This document shows positions 24,666 through 37,329 of a stretch of DNA of 64,000 nucleotides, piece by piece; within the stretch, counting starts at the first letter, position 1; every line of letters begins with the position of its first letter. The translations under genes were made by a program, and so were the position numbers. Source of the stretch: Gnetum montanum (lineage: Eukaryota; Streptophyta; Gnetopsida; Gnetales; Gnetaceae); assembly GCA_015680685.1 (NCBI GenBank), contig MNCI01035767.1, forward strand, positions 624,101 to 688,100, in the 5' to 3' direction. The notes under the pieces are model-generated. The model was not told where the DNA came from and did not search any database. It worked only from the letters and a program-made list of their open reading frames with translations.

Positions 24666-26237
24666 TGTGATTGAAAAATTTGATCATTGGAAAAAATTTA
24701 AGGAGATTTGATGTACAATAGTTCCTTAACCCATGAATCCCCAAGGCCTCCACAAAAAAATGGGATTCATGGAACCCTGGATGGTCCAGTAGAATAACTA
24801 GGGACCTGGGGGGTTTGCAAAAATGGTGTAGTAAAATGGAATGCAAAAATTGATAACAGATCTAAATAATGCGCAAAAAATAAATATGTACAAATGATGC
24901 TTGAATGGATAGCAAGGGGATGTTCACTTGGATGGGGATTCAAGGTTTGTTGAAGTTGATGCAGTCAACTCCATGATCTGGATGTCCTGCCACTCCCAAT
25001 GCTATCGAACCTCTAGAGCTACAATCTCATATATGCAATGTTGGCTATTGCTAGGAAGTGAGAAAAGTGGAAAATTTAGATGTCATATTACTCCACTCTA
25101 GGATTTGGAAACCCTAGAAGTGCAATGTTGATACCAAAAATTCACATATCTAAAAGTGATGGTGCTTCCACATTGAGGTTCAAGTCGATACAAACATGGA
25201 AGATTGCAAGAATTGTTGAGTGTTTGAAAATTCCCCAAGTATGGAATTATTGCTTAAAAAATGTGTGTATGCTTCATGTATTGAAGTTCCAAAAAAATGT
25301 CCCTATTGAAAATTGCTCCACTACCAAAGTGTTGAAGTTGTAAATGGTGTTTGAGGCTAGTTTTTATAAGTTTTGGACCATGAATGGTGTTGCAAAATGG
25401 CTGTGATTTGGCTATAAAATGGCTGCAAAATGGCTATAAAATGGCTACAAAATGGTTGTAAATTGATTGCAAATTGGCTGCAAACTAACTACTACTTTCT
25501 ACCTCATTCAACTGAGACAGGTGCCTAGATTTGGGGGGTTACTATACATAGTAAATGCCTTCCCCCATGGGCATTCCATTTTACTATAAATAGTAAGTGG
25601 GGCACACCTTACACACTAGAGATGAATCTTTCACACTCAAATATTCACCATGCTTGTTGAAGCAGCTAATCAACATTGAAGTGCACGAAGTGCTAAAATC
25701 TAGCTTTTGTAGCTTCCACCCTACAAGATGCAATTTTCAATGTTGGGGGTGAAGACTCCATGCTAGGGAAAGCTTTCACACTGAGGGGGAATGTTTCTAG
25801 ACTATGCATGTAGTCTCCATGTTGAAGGGAGAAAGTTTCCAAAAGCCCTATCTTTCCATGTTGGGGGCTGGTGAGATTTACCTCCCTACATGTGTTTTCA
25901 ACATAGAAAAGTGTATACCCTTCATAAAACCCATCAAATTATCATTTTTTGCATTCTAAAATGCATTTTTGACCTACCCCATGTCCCCACTACAACACCC
26001 CCACCCCCCCCTTTTCCCCAAAGCCCAAATATAGATACTAGATGACTTTTTTTACTTAGGGAATGAGGCTTTGACCACTTATGAGGCATTTTTCAATCCC
26101 AAAAGTATAAAGTATGCAAAATTATCCACTATGGATTATAATATTCACATTTACAATAATGTTTTGCCTTAGGTTTCATGGAGTGAAAGCTACATGATCA
26201 AGATTGGCTATAACATGCAAATTTTTGTGGTGTTTCA
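24666..26237 (-). mobile_element. LTR II (5' LTR of element II)
   Basis: TGTGATTG at 24666 to GTGTTTCA at 26237. It aligns with LTR I and III over its length. The right flank is not a polypurine tract but the middle of an exon of the opposite-strand gene (copy III), so 26237/26238 is an outer insertion or recombination edge. Paired promoter palindromes lie at 25539-25554 and 25581-25596. Confidence 0.8.
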
Positions 26238-26720
26238 AAGGAGTTAGTTGAATAGTGCAAGAGAAAGTTGTTCATCTAGGGGATCCAGGCAAAGAGTGCT
26301 TATTAGATTTTTGATAGTACTCTCACATTGGAGCAATCCCCTACTACTCAGATTACCACTACTATAGGTGAGACCTCTATGGCTACTATTACTCACGAGC
26401 AATGTACTTGGACTATGATAGATACGACTAGCATCCTGTCTAGCATTGATCTTAGGGATGTTGACTGGGTACATGATGGAGAACCAGATCCTCCATCATT
26501 TGGAGAAAGGCCTTCCACATCTACCCCAAAATGTTATGAAGCCAAAATCCCCATAGGTTTGATATATTTTATGTTTTACACCTTTAGTTTTTGTTTATGG
26601 TTTTGGCTATTGGTTACTAACTGGCTATGTGTTATTGTATTTTAGGCCTCAGGAGGAATTGGTGGCCCTAGTGGTGGGGGTATGAATGATCCACCACTTC
26701 TTGCTTCAGATGCCCCTTAG
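26238..26720 (+). pseudogene. 3' end of the opposite-strand gene (copy III)
   Basis: Begins in mid-exon directly at the LTR II edge, in sequence matching 21230 onwards of copy II (AAGGAG..GTTGAAT). Visible: MEQSPTTQITTTIGETSMAT at 26328, SILSSIDLRDVDWVHDGEPD (about 26430), then an intron at 26557-26645 with intact GT and TTTTAG, and a last exon ending at a stop near 26720. This exon is open over more than 100 codons (26328-26557), the best preserved of the three old copies here. Confidence 0.7.
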
Positions 26721-27049
26721 TATCCTCCATTTTTCTCATTTTCAACTTGTTGGCTATGTTACTTTTATTTTCATGTTGATGGCTATTGTTAACCAAGGCC
26801 GTGTCATAGATGGTTGTTATTATTTTTTGACATTTTTACCACACAGTGTGGCCATATCTATGTATGTTATGGATACTTAAATTTAAATTTAAAATTTTGA
26901 TTTTATTTTTTCTATATATATATATAGTTGTAGTAAATGTTGTAAATGGCTAGGTTGACATTAAATGGCTAATAAATGCGATAATAGGATAAACAAAAAG
27001 AAATATAATAATAATAAAAAATATGTTTAGGCACAAGTTGTATTTTTTT

Positions 27050-27300
27050 GCTAGTTTAAGCCTATGGTAGGCCATGTTGCTAGTTTAAAGTCTTAGCAAA
27101 CTATGACAATAGTTTAGAGTCTTAGTAGACTGCGATGCCAGTTTAGAGTCTTAGTGGACTATGATGTCAGTTTAAGGTCATAGCAGGTCATGATGCTAGT
27201 TTAAGGCCATTTCTATCTATGTTGTATGATTTTCTTTGCCAGTTTAAGGCCATGGTGGGCCATGATGCTAGTTTAAGGCCATAGTGGGCCATTGTTAACA
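27050..27300 (+). repeat. Module-boundary minisatellite (site B, element III)
   Basis: About seven units of roughly 32 bp with cores GCTAGTTTAAGGCCATAGTG and AGTTTAGAGTCTTAGTGGAC, the same word and strand as at 6485-6640 and 58060-58275. It lies between the end of the opposite-strand gene and the end of gag-protease. Confidence 0.75.
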
Positions 27301-27519
27301 AGAAACCTATACCTTTTCACAATTTTATGTTTTAAGCCTTGTTTTGATGTTTATAACATGAGTAAAAGTAAAGAAAAAGAAAGGTTGCAATAAGTAAAAA
27401 TGAAAATAAAAGTAGAAACTTAGGCTATATGTATAAAGAGTAAAAAAAATTATATAAAAAGGTATAACAAATTAATCTACATGGCTATCAGTGCATCTAG
27501 TTATAAGGGCATGGAATGC

Positions 27520-30500
27520 TTAATGTGTATTTCGCTTGTGCAGACTCCTCCTAATCTTTGAAAGATTATGGAATGAATAAGGCCTACTTTACACAAGTTC
27601 ATATTTACCATCACCTTCATTGATGATGTTAAAAGGGAGCTCATCCCATAACACATCATTGTTGGGTTGTTTCTCTCTTTTTAGTTGATGGACTTCATGG
27701 TTGGGAGCTTCTTCTTGAAGCTCCACCTCAGACCCCTACTCTATGTTCACATTGTTGACAGCTAAGGGAACCACAATGTCTCCATGGATGATGATTTCAC
27801 CTTCCTCTTAAGGAAGGTGAATTTCTTGATGGATGGATAAGGACGTAGGTGATAACTGGACCAACCATAGTCTTCCTAGGATAAGTTTGAACCTTAGTAT
27901 CTCCTTCACCACCAAGAAATTGGCAGCCATGGGGAATTACTCCCCTACCATGAAATCTAAGCAAATATACTACTTGATAGCAACCCTCAATCCATTGAAG
28001 GATTTGAGACATGCAATTGATGTAGGCTATATTTTCTTAGTTAGGTTCAAGCATTCAATAATGGTGCATGAGATGACGTTGGTTGTAGCTCCATCATCAA
28101 CATGCACTCAAGGTATTTTAAACTTCCCTAAACATATGGTTATGAATAAAGGAGTTCTATTTACTTTGCCATTTTGAGGATTAACCTTAATTTTGCTATT
28201 GTGAAATACTAGGAGCATTGACTTCTCCTCTCTTGGTGATGGAGTAACCATCACTGCATGGATGGATTCCTCATTAGTGGGGATGTCCTCACTAATGGGG
28301 ATGGAAGTCAACATTTTGAATAGCACCTCACCATATGTGGCAGAAGTCATGATCAAGTCATAGAAGCTTAGAGTTGTATTCTTCTACTTGAGGGATTGCC
28401 TGACTTGGTCCATTGCACTAAGGAAATTTTTATTATTAGTCATGGGCTTGTCACCCTAGTTGTGCTTTACTTTCTCCATGTGCCCCAAGATGGGAACTTT
28501 GGCTTTAGATTGTGGTTGTTTAAGCTTTTCCTTATTCTTCTATACATGGCCTTTGGATTCCTCCTATGGCTTTTTAGTTGAAGTGGACTGAGCAAAGGAC
28601 ATCATGGGTATAGCCAAAATGGAAGTGAGCTTTAGTAAGCCCACTTCCTTCTATGTCTCTATTTGTTTGTCACCCTTGTTATTAGGCTTTTGCTTATGCT
28701 TCATCCTTTGCTTATTTAAGGTCTTCTAGTTGTTAGTTGTTGGTTATGAGAAAGAGGCAATAGCATTAGCCATCACATGAGGTCATTGTAAAACTTTTTG
28801 AGCTTTAGCTAGCTAGATTACATTAGGCTAGGATACCTTGATGAAAAAAGGTTCCCTCAGAGGCATTCATGATGGTACTCTTATGATGAAGGAGAATCTT
28901 GAGTTGGTGGAAGCTAAATAAGCCCTTTCATCACAAGGGGGTACTCAGATCACGAATGGTTCTCTTGAGGATTTTCGATTGTCATCAATGTTGAATGTTG
29001 AAATAATGTAAGGGTTGTCATTAGCATTTAGTAAGTCCTTGTAGACCTACATCGATCAATTTTGTGATTGAACTAGATTGGAAGCATCTAAGACTAGCTC
29101 CCTCTATCTATCATCCTTTGTAGGTCATCCTTTAGTGTAAGGTAGAAGTCTATGTCATGACCAAGTAGCTAGTGATAGTGGTAGAAGGGATCTAGTTTGA
29201 AGTACCTAGGTAGTTGTGGATCATCTTTTGTTGCTCCAGTGGGACCTCTGGCTATTTCATAGAGCTTGTCATGCTTGTTAAGCTTTAGATGTCTATTTAT
29301 AGTGAATATGCCTAGTTTCAAAATTTTTTCTAACAACTATGATGATTTTAATAATAGCATAGTGTATTTGGACCTATTCTTTTTTCAAAATTTGGTGTAG
29401 TTATTGTTGATGAAATGGCCCTAGAGGTTGATGGTTGGTTATTGTGATCATTAGTGGGGGTCTTGGATGGGTTGGTCATTTTCCCCTGATTTATGATCTT
29501 TCCTTCTTTGGCCATGGTTGCTATGGCCATGTTGTTTTGTTTTCTCTTTTTTTCTTTGGTATCTCCATGTGTGTTGATTTTTATATGCTATATAGGCTAG
29601 ATCATGATTGGCCTAGGTAGCATCCTCTATATTCTAAGTTTGGGAAAATGATTGGCTGAGGGACCACAGGCCAAGGTAGTGGAGCTCGAACTTGAAAAAT
29701 TCATTCACTATCCCCTTGAATATGGCTAAAAGATGGGCCTTGATGATAGGTTTTGGTATTTCATTCAATAGTCCATTGCATTGAATGAATTTCTACATAA
29801 GTTCTAGGGATCCTTGCTTGACATTCATGAGTTGATCAAGCATGATGTCTAGCTTCAAGTTATACTTAAAGTAGTTAACAAACTAGGCTATTAAGTCCTC
29901 TAAAGAGGATGTGGATCCTCTAGGTAGTACGTGGTACCAATCAAGTGCTTTTCCAATCAAGGACATAGGGAAAATCCTCATGATGGTATGAGGTCATGGT
30001 TGTAAGAGTAAGCATTTGGACTTCAAGATTATAAGGTGAGCATTAGGGTCATCTTCTCCATTATATTTGCTAAACTAGAAAATAAGAACATCAGGAGGAA
30101 CTGCCAAGGATGCGACCACATGACTTATGGTATAATTTTGGTAGAAGTCCATAATCTTGACAATTTGTGAAGTAGAGGCTTTAAGCCTCTTCAACTCCTC
30201 TATTAGGTCATGGATCATCTAGAAGGCTAGATCTAGGGCCTGTGGTGGCCTTGTTGGCTACAAGATTTGCACATATGACTAAGGCATTTTTTGTCAGGCT
30301 TGTGGCCTCACTATGGGTTGCAATATAGAAGGGAACGATTACATTATGGTTGTAGCGTATGGACCAAACAAGGAAAAGGATATTTGTGTCAATACTTGAG
30401 GCATAAATGGAATAAAGGAGGTGTATGATCCTTGAGTTGCTTGGGGTCCCATGATGGATCCCACATGCTTGGTCCTTGGGCTAACAATAGTATCTATGCC

Positions 30501-31072
30501 TATCGTTGGTTGAACTAACCTACATTGGATAGCAAGGATGAAGAAGTGAAAGATGGTTAGCTACAACACTGATTGTGCTTGTAGTGATGATTGATGTAGG
30601 CCTGAACATGGTAGGGTATAGCGCAGATGAAGGCAATCGAATGTGTCTAGAGGAAGAGGCAAAGGAGGTAGAGGTTTTCATTGTGGCCTTGGGAGTCCTT
30701 TGTTGAAAACGTTTTCCAAGATTTTCAAGTTTGGACTCCATCAAAAATTCATTGTCCTCCCTTGATTACCCCTCGAAGGTGTCTTTCTAGTTGTACCTCA
30801 ATGAGAAAGGCTAAGAAGCTAGCATAAATGTCATTGATGGGTATCTGGTCATTAGGAAAGAAAATATACTACTTTCCAGTGTGTTAGATGAGCTTGAATT
30901 CCCTCTTGACTTCTACTTTTGCTCATGGTATTAGCAAACCTACCTAGATCTTAGTACAAATGAAGTTATAATGTTCTTCATTTATCACCATGAAACCATG
31001 GCTTTGTTCCCTAAGTCTAAGGGATTGCCTACATTCCAATATGATAGGGTCTTTGGGATCATAAACTCTCAT
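27520..31072 (-). pseudogene. gag-protease polyprotein remnant, element III
   Basis: Start inferred at the ATG at 31072 by alignment with element I; the stop is TAA at 27520. Protease occupies about 27780-28356; its N-terminal part (28108-28356, with TAPLFITICLGKFKIP-like text) and the body at 27833-28100 are in different frames. The gag core is at about 29880-29960 and the zinc-binding part near 29080-29180. Same order as element I, with more frameshifts. Not functional. Confidence 0.7.
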
Positions 31073-31931
31073 TTGTTGTTGATCTAATCCACTATCAATG
31101 TAGTTATAAGGCAACTTGATTGATCTAATCTACTAATCCACTATATTGTTGTAAATGGCTTAAGGTAGAAAGTAAAAATGCCTAAAAATGGAACACTTTC
31201 TATAATTAGTAAGTGGGGGGTAATGGGGGTTTACCCCTTTACCAAAAATAAAAGGTTGGAAAATTTGGTGTTAAGCTTCACCCACGCTGGCCTCCCAACT
31301 GCCTCTACATTGGGTATGGCAGGGGGAAAGAAGGGGGATAAGATGATGGGAATCTCACACCTTCTAATCCAATGTTGATGAGCATGAAGGCTGAAAACCA
31401 AAGTGAAAAGTTGGTATTTTTCCACTAAAACTAGTTTTACTAGGCTGCCAATTCTCTCAACTAGAAAAGATGGGCGGAAGCTAACTTTTAGAAGTTTGAT
31501 GGTTTTCAGAAGGATTGCACCCTCCACTTTGGAAACTAGAAAAAATTGGTAGCAAAAATGAAAAGGAGGGCAAAGGTTTCAACACTGGCTTTGGGCTGAA
31601 AAATTCATAGTAACTACTATGAAAAGTCACCACCCAACCACTTGTAACTTCTACACTGTAGTATCTATCACAAGGGGGAAGGGGTAGCATTGATTTTTTG
31701 AAGGTTTTGATGGGATGCCAACGTTGTCCTTCAAATTCACAACTGCTATGAAAATCTTGAAAATCCAAACACCTATAACTTCCATGCTAGGCTTTGATTG
31801 CAAGGAGGGATGGATTACAACATTATTTGATGCAAAAATTCAAAGGTTTTGAAGCAATGAATTACAAATTCCAGGATGACCGATAATGTTGGCAATGATG
31901 GTCACAAGATTAGATGTAGATATCAGGCGAA
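31073..31931 (-). other. 5' leader of element III
   Basis: Untranslated leader matching the other two leaders in order, though more diverged. Open minus frames at 31231-31527 and 31481-31768 overlap conserved leader DNA and are not shared as proteins. Confidence 0.5.
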
Positions 31932-31951
31932 GGTCCTCCTTCTAGGGCCAA
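31932..31951 (-). promoter_or_regulatory. Primer-binding site, element III
   Basis: Plus-strand GGTCCTCCTTCTAGGGCCAA, matching the element IV site at 17 of 20 bases. It is 8 bp from the inferred LTR III edge. Confidence 0.6.
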
Positions 31952-31959
31952 GAAAATTT

Positions 31960-33454
31960 TTACCACTAGAAAAATCAATGGATTCAACATAGCAACCTCA
32001 ACCCCAAATCCATAGGGCCTTCAAAAAAATAGAATTTAGGATGCCCTAGCCATATTGGTAGAACAACCAAGGACTTTGGAAAGGGTAGAATGAGATAGAT
32101 AATATGGTTGCAAATCAAAATAGTATAAATGCACTAAAAATAAATGACAAATTTAATTTCAACACAAACCAAAAATGTAAATTTTATTTTATAAAGAATA
32201 ATATAAAGGAGAGTTACAAGCTTGTGTACAAAGTGTTCTTGAGAGGGTAATAAGGGGGTTCACTTAGGCAAGGGTGCAAGGTCCATTGAAGCTAATGTGT
32301 TCAACTCCACAATCCGAATGTCCTATCACTCTTGATGCTATTGAACCTCCTTTACTGGTACTTCAGATCTACAACATTAGTCACTACTAGGAGTTGAGAA
32401 AGTGAGAAATTTGATGCCATATTACTCCATGCTAGAGGTTGGAAGTCCTAGAAATGTAACATTGATACCAAAAGTTCACAAGTCTCAAGGCTATAATGCT
32501 TCCACATTAGGACTCAAGAGAATGCAAACATGGGAGACTATAAGAGCTCTTGAGTGTTCAAAATGTCTTAGTATGGAATTACCAAAAAATTTTGAGCCAA
32601 TGCTAATCGTATGGAATTCTAAAAGTGTGGAACCTATAAATGGTTTTTGAGGCTAGTTTTTATAGGTTTCAGGCCATGAATGAAGCTAAAAAATGCCTAT
32701 TATTGCATAATAGCTACAAATTAGCTACCAAATTGCTACAAATTTTTGCCTCATACAAGTGAGATATGTGTCCAAATATGGGGGTTTACCATATATAGTA
32801 AGTGCATTCCCCCCATGGCTATTCCATTTACTATAAATAGTAATAGGGGCACACCTTCTACACTAAACATAGACCTTCCACAATGAGTCTTATACCATCC
32901 TTGCTAAAGTGGTTGGTCAATGATGAAGTGCTTGGAGTGTTAAAATCTAGCTTTCGAGGCTTCCATGCTAGGGGCATATAGTTTCCATGTTGGGGGTGGA
33001 GCCTCCATGGTGGGGGAAAACTTCCATGCTAAGGGGGAAAGGTTTACAAGTTGTGCATGTAATCTCCATGCTTGGGGGCAAATTTTCCATGCTGAGGGGG
33101 AAACCCTCATTACTCCATGTTGGGCATAGGTCAAATTTACCCTTTGTAGATGTTTCCAACGTAGAAAAGTGTATACCCCCCATAAGACCCATCAAATTGT
33201 CATTTTTACTATTCCAAAAGGCAATTTTAACCTCCCCAAGACCAAATATAGACACTAGGTGATCTTTTTCACTTGGGGAATGAGGCTTTGACTACTTTTG
33301 AGACATTTTTCAATCCCAAAAGTATGGAATATGTGAGATTATCCCTCATGGATTAAAATCTTTGCATATACAATGAATATTTGCCTCGATTTGCATGGTT
33401 TGAAAACTACATGATGGAAATTGGCTACAACATACAAAATTTTATGGTGTTTCA
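31960..33454 (-). mobile_element. LTR III (5' LTR of element III)
   Basis: Aligns with LTR I and II; the right edge GTGTTTCA at 33454 is clear, while the left edge is blurred by a small deletion of the TGTGATC start. Promoter palindromes are at 32786-32801 and 32828-32843. The CCATGCT-GGGG word is amplified at 32960-33120. Right of 33454 there is no polypurine tract but unrelated sequence (element VI), so this is an outer edge. Open frames at 32940-33262 on both strands come from the amplified word. Confidence 0.75.
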
Positions 33455-35230
33455 GCTATCTCCTTCACATTCTTATCCTCTCATAATCTATGTTAAATAT
33501 ATTGAGAAGCTTCATCCCTTATGAGGTTTGACTTGAGAATGGTGGGATCAGAGAGATGGGTACGTAAACTTAGCAGCTAACTATTGATTCTTGGTGGTGG
33601 CTACCTTTAGTTGGGCATTGAAAATGAGTAGTTTGCCCTTGTCTCAAGTAGCTCTAACTGGATAGCAATGATTTTCTCCAAAAAAATCAAAGATCTCCAA
33701 AAGCAATTACTCTACTTCCACTAGTTGTTCTACTACTTCTTTATGTTAGTATTTCTTAACCAACTACTTCTTACTTATGCGAATGTCTAGATGTCTTCCA
33801 TCATGACAATGTCTAGCATAGCTATCAAAAGAGCATTAGAATATCCTATTAGTAACCACTTTTAGTATTATCTCCTAGCCTATGTGCTGCATGACCAAGA
33901 TGGTCGCCCCTTCACCCTCCTCTAGTTTGATAGAGAAAGTCACAACATTCCCTAAGATTTCTAGAAATTTTTGTCTAGGGATGGAGATTGTGACCTCTCA
34001 GGCACTTGTATTTGACCTCATGGTCACCTAGTCCCTTCAAGTTAAGAATCATGGGGTAGTTTCTTGTTCCAACTAGCTAAAGGTCCAAGTTATGTCATTG
34101 AGATGGCTTAGTGTTGGATGTTAAATCGATGGCTTCCCATCACCTACTAAGCCTTATTATTATTACAAATACTACTCCCAAATCTTTTGAAGGTTTTTTG
34201 TAGCTACAAGAACCTCTGGTCTGGTTTCTCCTATAGGTGATGATGATTGTGGCCTTTCCTCTTCTTGTAGCTTGGTTGCTGCCTTGTCCTTATCATCTCC
34301 TATCAAGATGTTGTAGGATCATGATCAATCATTTTTTTAACGTAGTATGCTATGCCTTCCCTTTTCTATAGTTTTTGGATGAGACATAAAATGAGGAATG
34401 TTAACCCTCCCTTATCATTCTCTTTAAAGCAATTCTCTATCTTCAAATAGATAAGCTACGAAGGATTGAAATGGAATGTTCTGCTTAGAGCAGTGCATGC
34501 ACAAGTGGCAAAGGTTGTTATCTTACTTGGCCTCACCATAGAGTTCAAGTGATAAGCTAGGATTTTTACATAGGTAGGCTCCTCCTTTGTGAGTGCATTG
34601 TACTTCTTAAAATCCACTCCATAGCAACATTGGATTCATTCTTTTTTGGCTTTGGCTTTGGCTTTGGATTTGGCTTGGGTAGAGATTTTTGCTAACTTTT
34701 CCCCAATGTTAGGTAAACCAAGAACCTCAATGATGGCCTCAATTGAGTAGGAGACTATAATTCCTTTGATTTTCCTAGTTACAACTCCCTATCAATTATT
34801 CTAGAATAGGTGGGTCTCCCCATGTACCATTCTTCACTAGTGGAGACAATAGGTCACATGGAAGAGCCCTATAATTGGGTGTGGATATCTTTAGAGCCAA
34901 CTCTAAGAAGGGTCCAAAGTTTAATTCTTGGAGAATAGAACTTTGAATCTCCTTGGTTTTGATTCTCTCTAGGTAGGTCTCCATGAGGGTAACTTTGAGG
35001 ATAGGCCTTAGCCTAGGGGCTTCATCCTTCCTGGACTAGTCTATTTCTACTATTGAAATCTATTAGACAAATTCCCCTTTGGGCTTCTCTCAAAGAGGTT
35101 TAGTCACATGGATTGCTTTGGCTACTTGCTCTTGGATCTATTGTCGTTGTTGTTGGCCTCTTTTACCTCTTGGACACTTTTTCTTAAGCTAGGAAGGCCC
35201 TCCCACTTATTGTCCTCTTTTTGGTGCAAT
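33455..35230 (-). pseudogene. Sense-strand ORF behind integrase, element VI, with a VRG/LGLP-type domain
   Basis: The minus frame begins near 35230 with I-A-P-K-R-G (ATT where ATG is likely ancestral, giving an M-A-P-K start like the opposite-strand gene of elements I-IV). An open stretch lies at 34984-34796 (start METYLERIKTKEIQ). Downstream, IVSYSIEAIIEVLGLP is encoded near 34765-34710, then a Lys-Ala repeat (KAKAKAK, 34650-34680, a GGCTTT hexamer repeat) and LTKEEPTYVKILAYHL. From memory, a V-S-x-x-x-x-x-I-x-x-x-L-G-L-P pattern occurs in the 'putative plant transposon protein' domain carried by plant gypsy elements. Many stops; truncated by LTR III. Confidence 0.45.
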
Positions 35231-37329
35231 ATGTGATTACCAATGTAACCTAGGATTAGCTATTTATTTCATAGCCCTTAGGTTGTTTGATGCCTTTCTT
35301 ACTAGATTGGATTATACTTAGGTTTTTTTATGATCTCGAGAAATTATATTGTTTTAATATTATTTTAATTATTTGCTACCAAAGTTTATTTGTTAAGTTT
35401 AACCCACTTAGGATGAGTAATATAATATTATTTTAATGCATAAACCTTGGGAAGTTAGAAAAATTCTTAAAATGTTTCTTGAAAAAATCAAAGGTTAATG
35501 ACCCTTACAAAAAAAATGCTTATCTTGAGTAGCTCAAGGATCAAAAAAAACAATAAGAATCAAAGTAGCAATTCAAGGGTTATCATTCTTGGAAGGTTCT
35601 TGGGCTCTAAAAATTTGAAAACCCCCTCTTACGTTTGGAAGAAATGATGTAAAAAAAATCATGTGCTCTGGCTATATATATATTGCTATGTCGATAGGGA
35701 TGCATTGATAGGGCTACATTGATGAATTCCACTATGTCGATGGAGATGGATCAACGTAGCTATTTGAGCTAATTTTTTACATAAGGAAAACTAGAAATTT
35801 TGGACAAGTTTGAAAATGGAATAAGAATCCAATGGAAGCTAGAAACATATAGAATGATAACAAAAACATGAAAGAGGATGTTAAGTTCTTGGGAGAGCAG
35901 TTAGATTGGAGTTAGATGAGTGGGTAATACCAAAAGAAAGAAAACCTGGATGTTTAGAAGATAAAGTTATGAGATTGATCACAAAAATGAACAATAGATA
36001 TGAAGTTTAACTTAGAAAGACAAAAGGGTATGCAAGGGAGTCCTTCCCAAAGCAGGCTCATGCCAATAATGCCCTTGCATGCTCTCATTCCAAGGAGTTC
36101 GTAGGCACCAAGGATGATTGATGGTCACTTGAAGTTAAAAATTGAATCCATGTGAAAGAGCAATGGAGGATTGTATCACATGCCACAATAGATACATCAA
36201 CCAATCATGATAAGATGCAATGAGGTGATTGATGATAAGGCTTGAATGGTGGAAGAGAGAAATGATAAGAGATTCTCATCCTGGTCACATGATGTCCTTG
36301 TGAAATTTGTGATTAAGATGATTTGTTATCATTCCATCCTTATTTGAAACTAATTCCATTCACATTTAGTGATTTTCATTGCCATATCCTAACCCTTCAA
36401 TGATTAAGAGTTCATGACAATCCCTAAAAGACAACCACCACACCAAGAAAAGAAGGAAAGAGAAATAAAAAGATAAGAAGGATCTTAGTTAGAGGGATGC
36501 CTTCGAGCATGGGTACATGTCTTTTCAACCCCATAACCACTGCTTGTAATCCATTATCTTATCTTATGGATGTGCTTTGAATTCCCATGTGTTGTTTTTA
36601 TTTCTCATGAATTTTTTTCTTGGGAAATACACTATGCAAATACATGCTTCCTATTATGGTTGATAATAGGAATGGTGAGAGGCCAATGGAGAAAATTATA
36701 AAACTTAGGAAAGAAGTTGGGAATAAAAGAGGAATAATTCCCTTGAAGTTACACCATATTCCATTCCCACTTGGTCTATTCTAAGTCCATTAAGTAGCAA
36801 GATCATTGATCACTTTAAGTTACAATTGTGAAAGAACCTCATGCTCCCATGATACAGAGCTTCAAAGTCTTTGATGGAATGGATGGATGCTATGGATACA
36901 CTACTTGATATCATTAGAAAATTAATAGTCGATTAATTGAGGACATGATCTTAAGATGAAATTTAATCATTTAACAATCAATCATAACATTAAATTTTGC
37001 ATTAATGAATTTCCTGTAGTAATAGTAGCTATGGAAAAAAACCCAAGATTTCCTATCAACAAAATAAAATAAAAGGAAAAACAAAAACAATTAATAAGAA
37101 CAAAGTGAAAAATATAAAATAATTTAAAAATATTCAACAAAATGGAAAATATATGAAGATCGATGTAAAAAAAAAGTTAAAAAATCAAGTAGCCTACATA
37201 AATGTTAACATAGATGGTCATTTTCCCATAATTAAGTTGGAAGAGAAAAATCTAAAAAATAGAACCCACCTATCCATCTGTTGAGTTTATGGGAAAGGTG
37301 TTATTTATTAGATTTTAACTAGCAACTGT
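35231..37329. other. AT-rich spacer of element VI, no gene recognised
   Basis: No frame of note on either strand. A GATAGGG/TGATGAATTCC-rich patch lies near 35690-35760. The rest is low-complexity A/T-rich sequence. It may be the spacer between integrase and the downstream ORF. Confidence 0.4.

Larger units (their letters stand above)
11251..26237 (-). mobile_element. Element II: Tat-like element with its polymerase genes replaced by a repeat array
   Basis: Two LTRs of one family (11251-12845 and 24666-26237) enclose, on the minus strand: primer-binding site, leader, gag remnant (23873-22009), opposite-strand gene (16670-21904), a ~185-bp-unit array (13640-16330), an integrase C-terminal stub (13097-13630), boundary repeats and polypurine tract. 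Compared with element IV it lacks reverse transcriptase, both RNase H domains and the integrase core. Compared with element I it also lacks about 2.1 kb holding protease (junction near 22008). The outer flanks do not match (ACTTT left, AAGGA right), so this is not a simple insertion; it shares LTR I with element I. Confidence 0.75.
26238..33454 (-). mobile_element. Element III: 5' half of a related element, cut by LTR II
   Basis: Minus-strand order from the right: LTR III, primer-binding site, leader, gag-protease, boundary repeats, then only the 3' end of the opposite-strand gene, interrupted at 26238 by LTR II. The rest of the element is not in the window. Modules match element I. Confidence 0.75.

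Noticed and set aside
11246-26242. Element II as a simple insertion with target duplication
   Set aside because: Left flank ACTTT and right flank AAGGA differ, and a primer-binding site sits left of LTR I.
32940-33262. Pro/Thr/Met-rich frames on both strands
   Set aside because: Produced by amplification of the CCATGCTGGGG word in LTR III; not protein coding.
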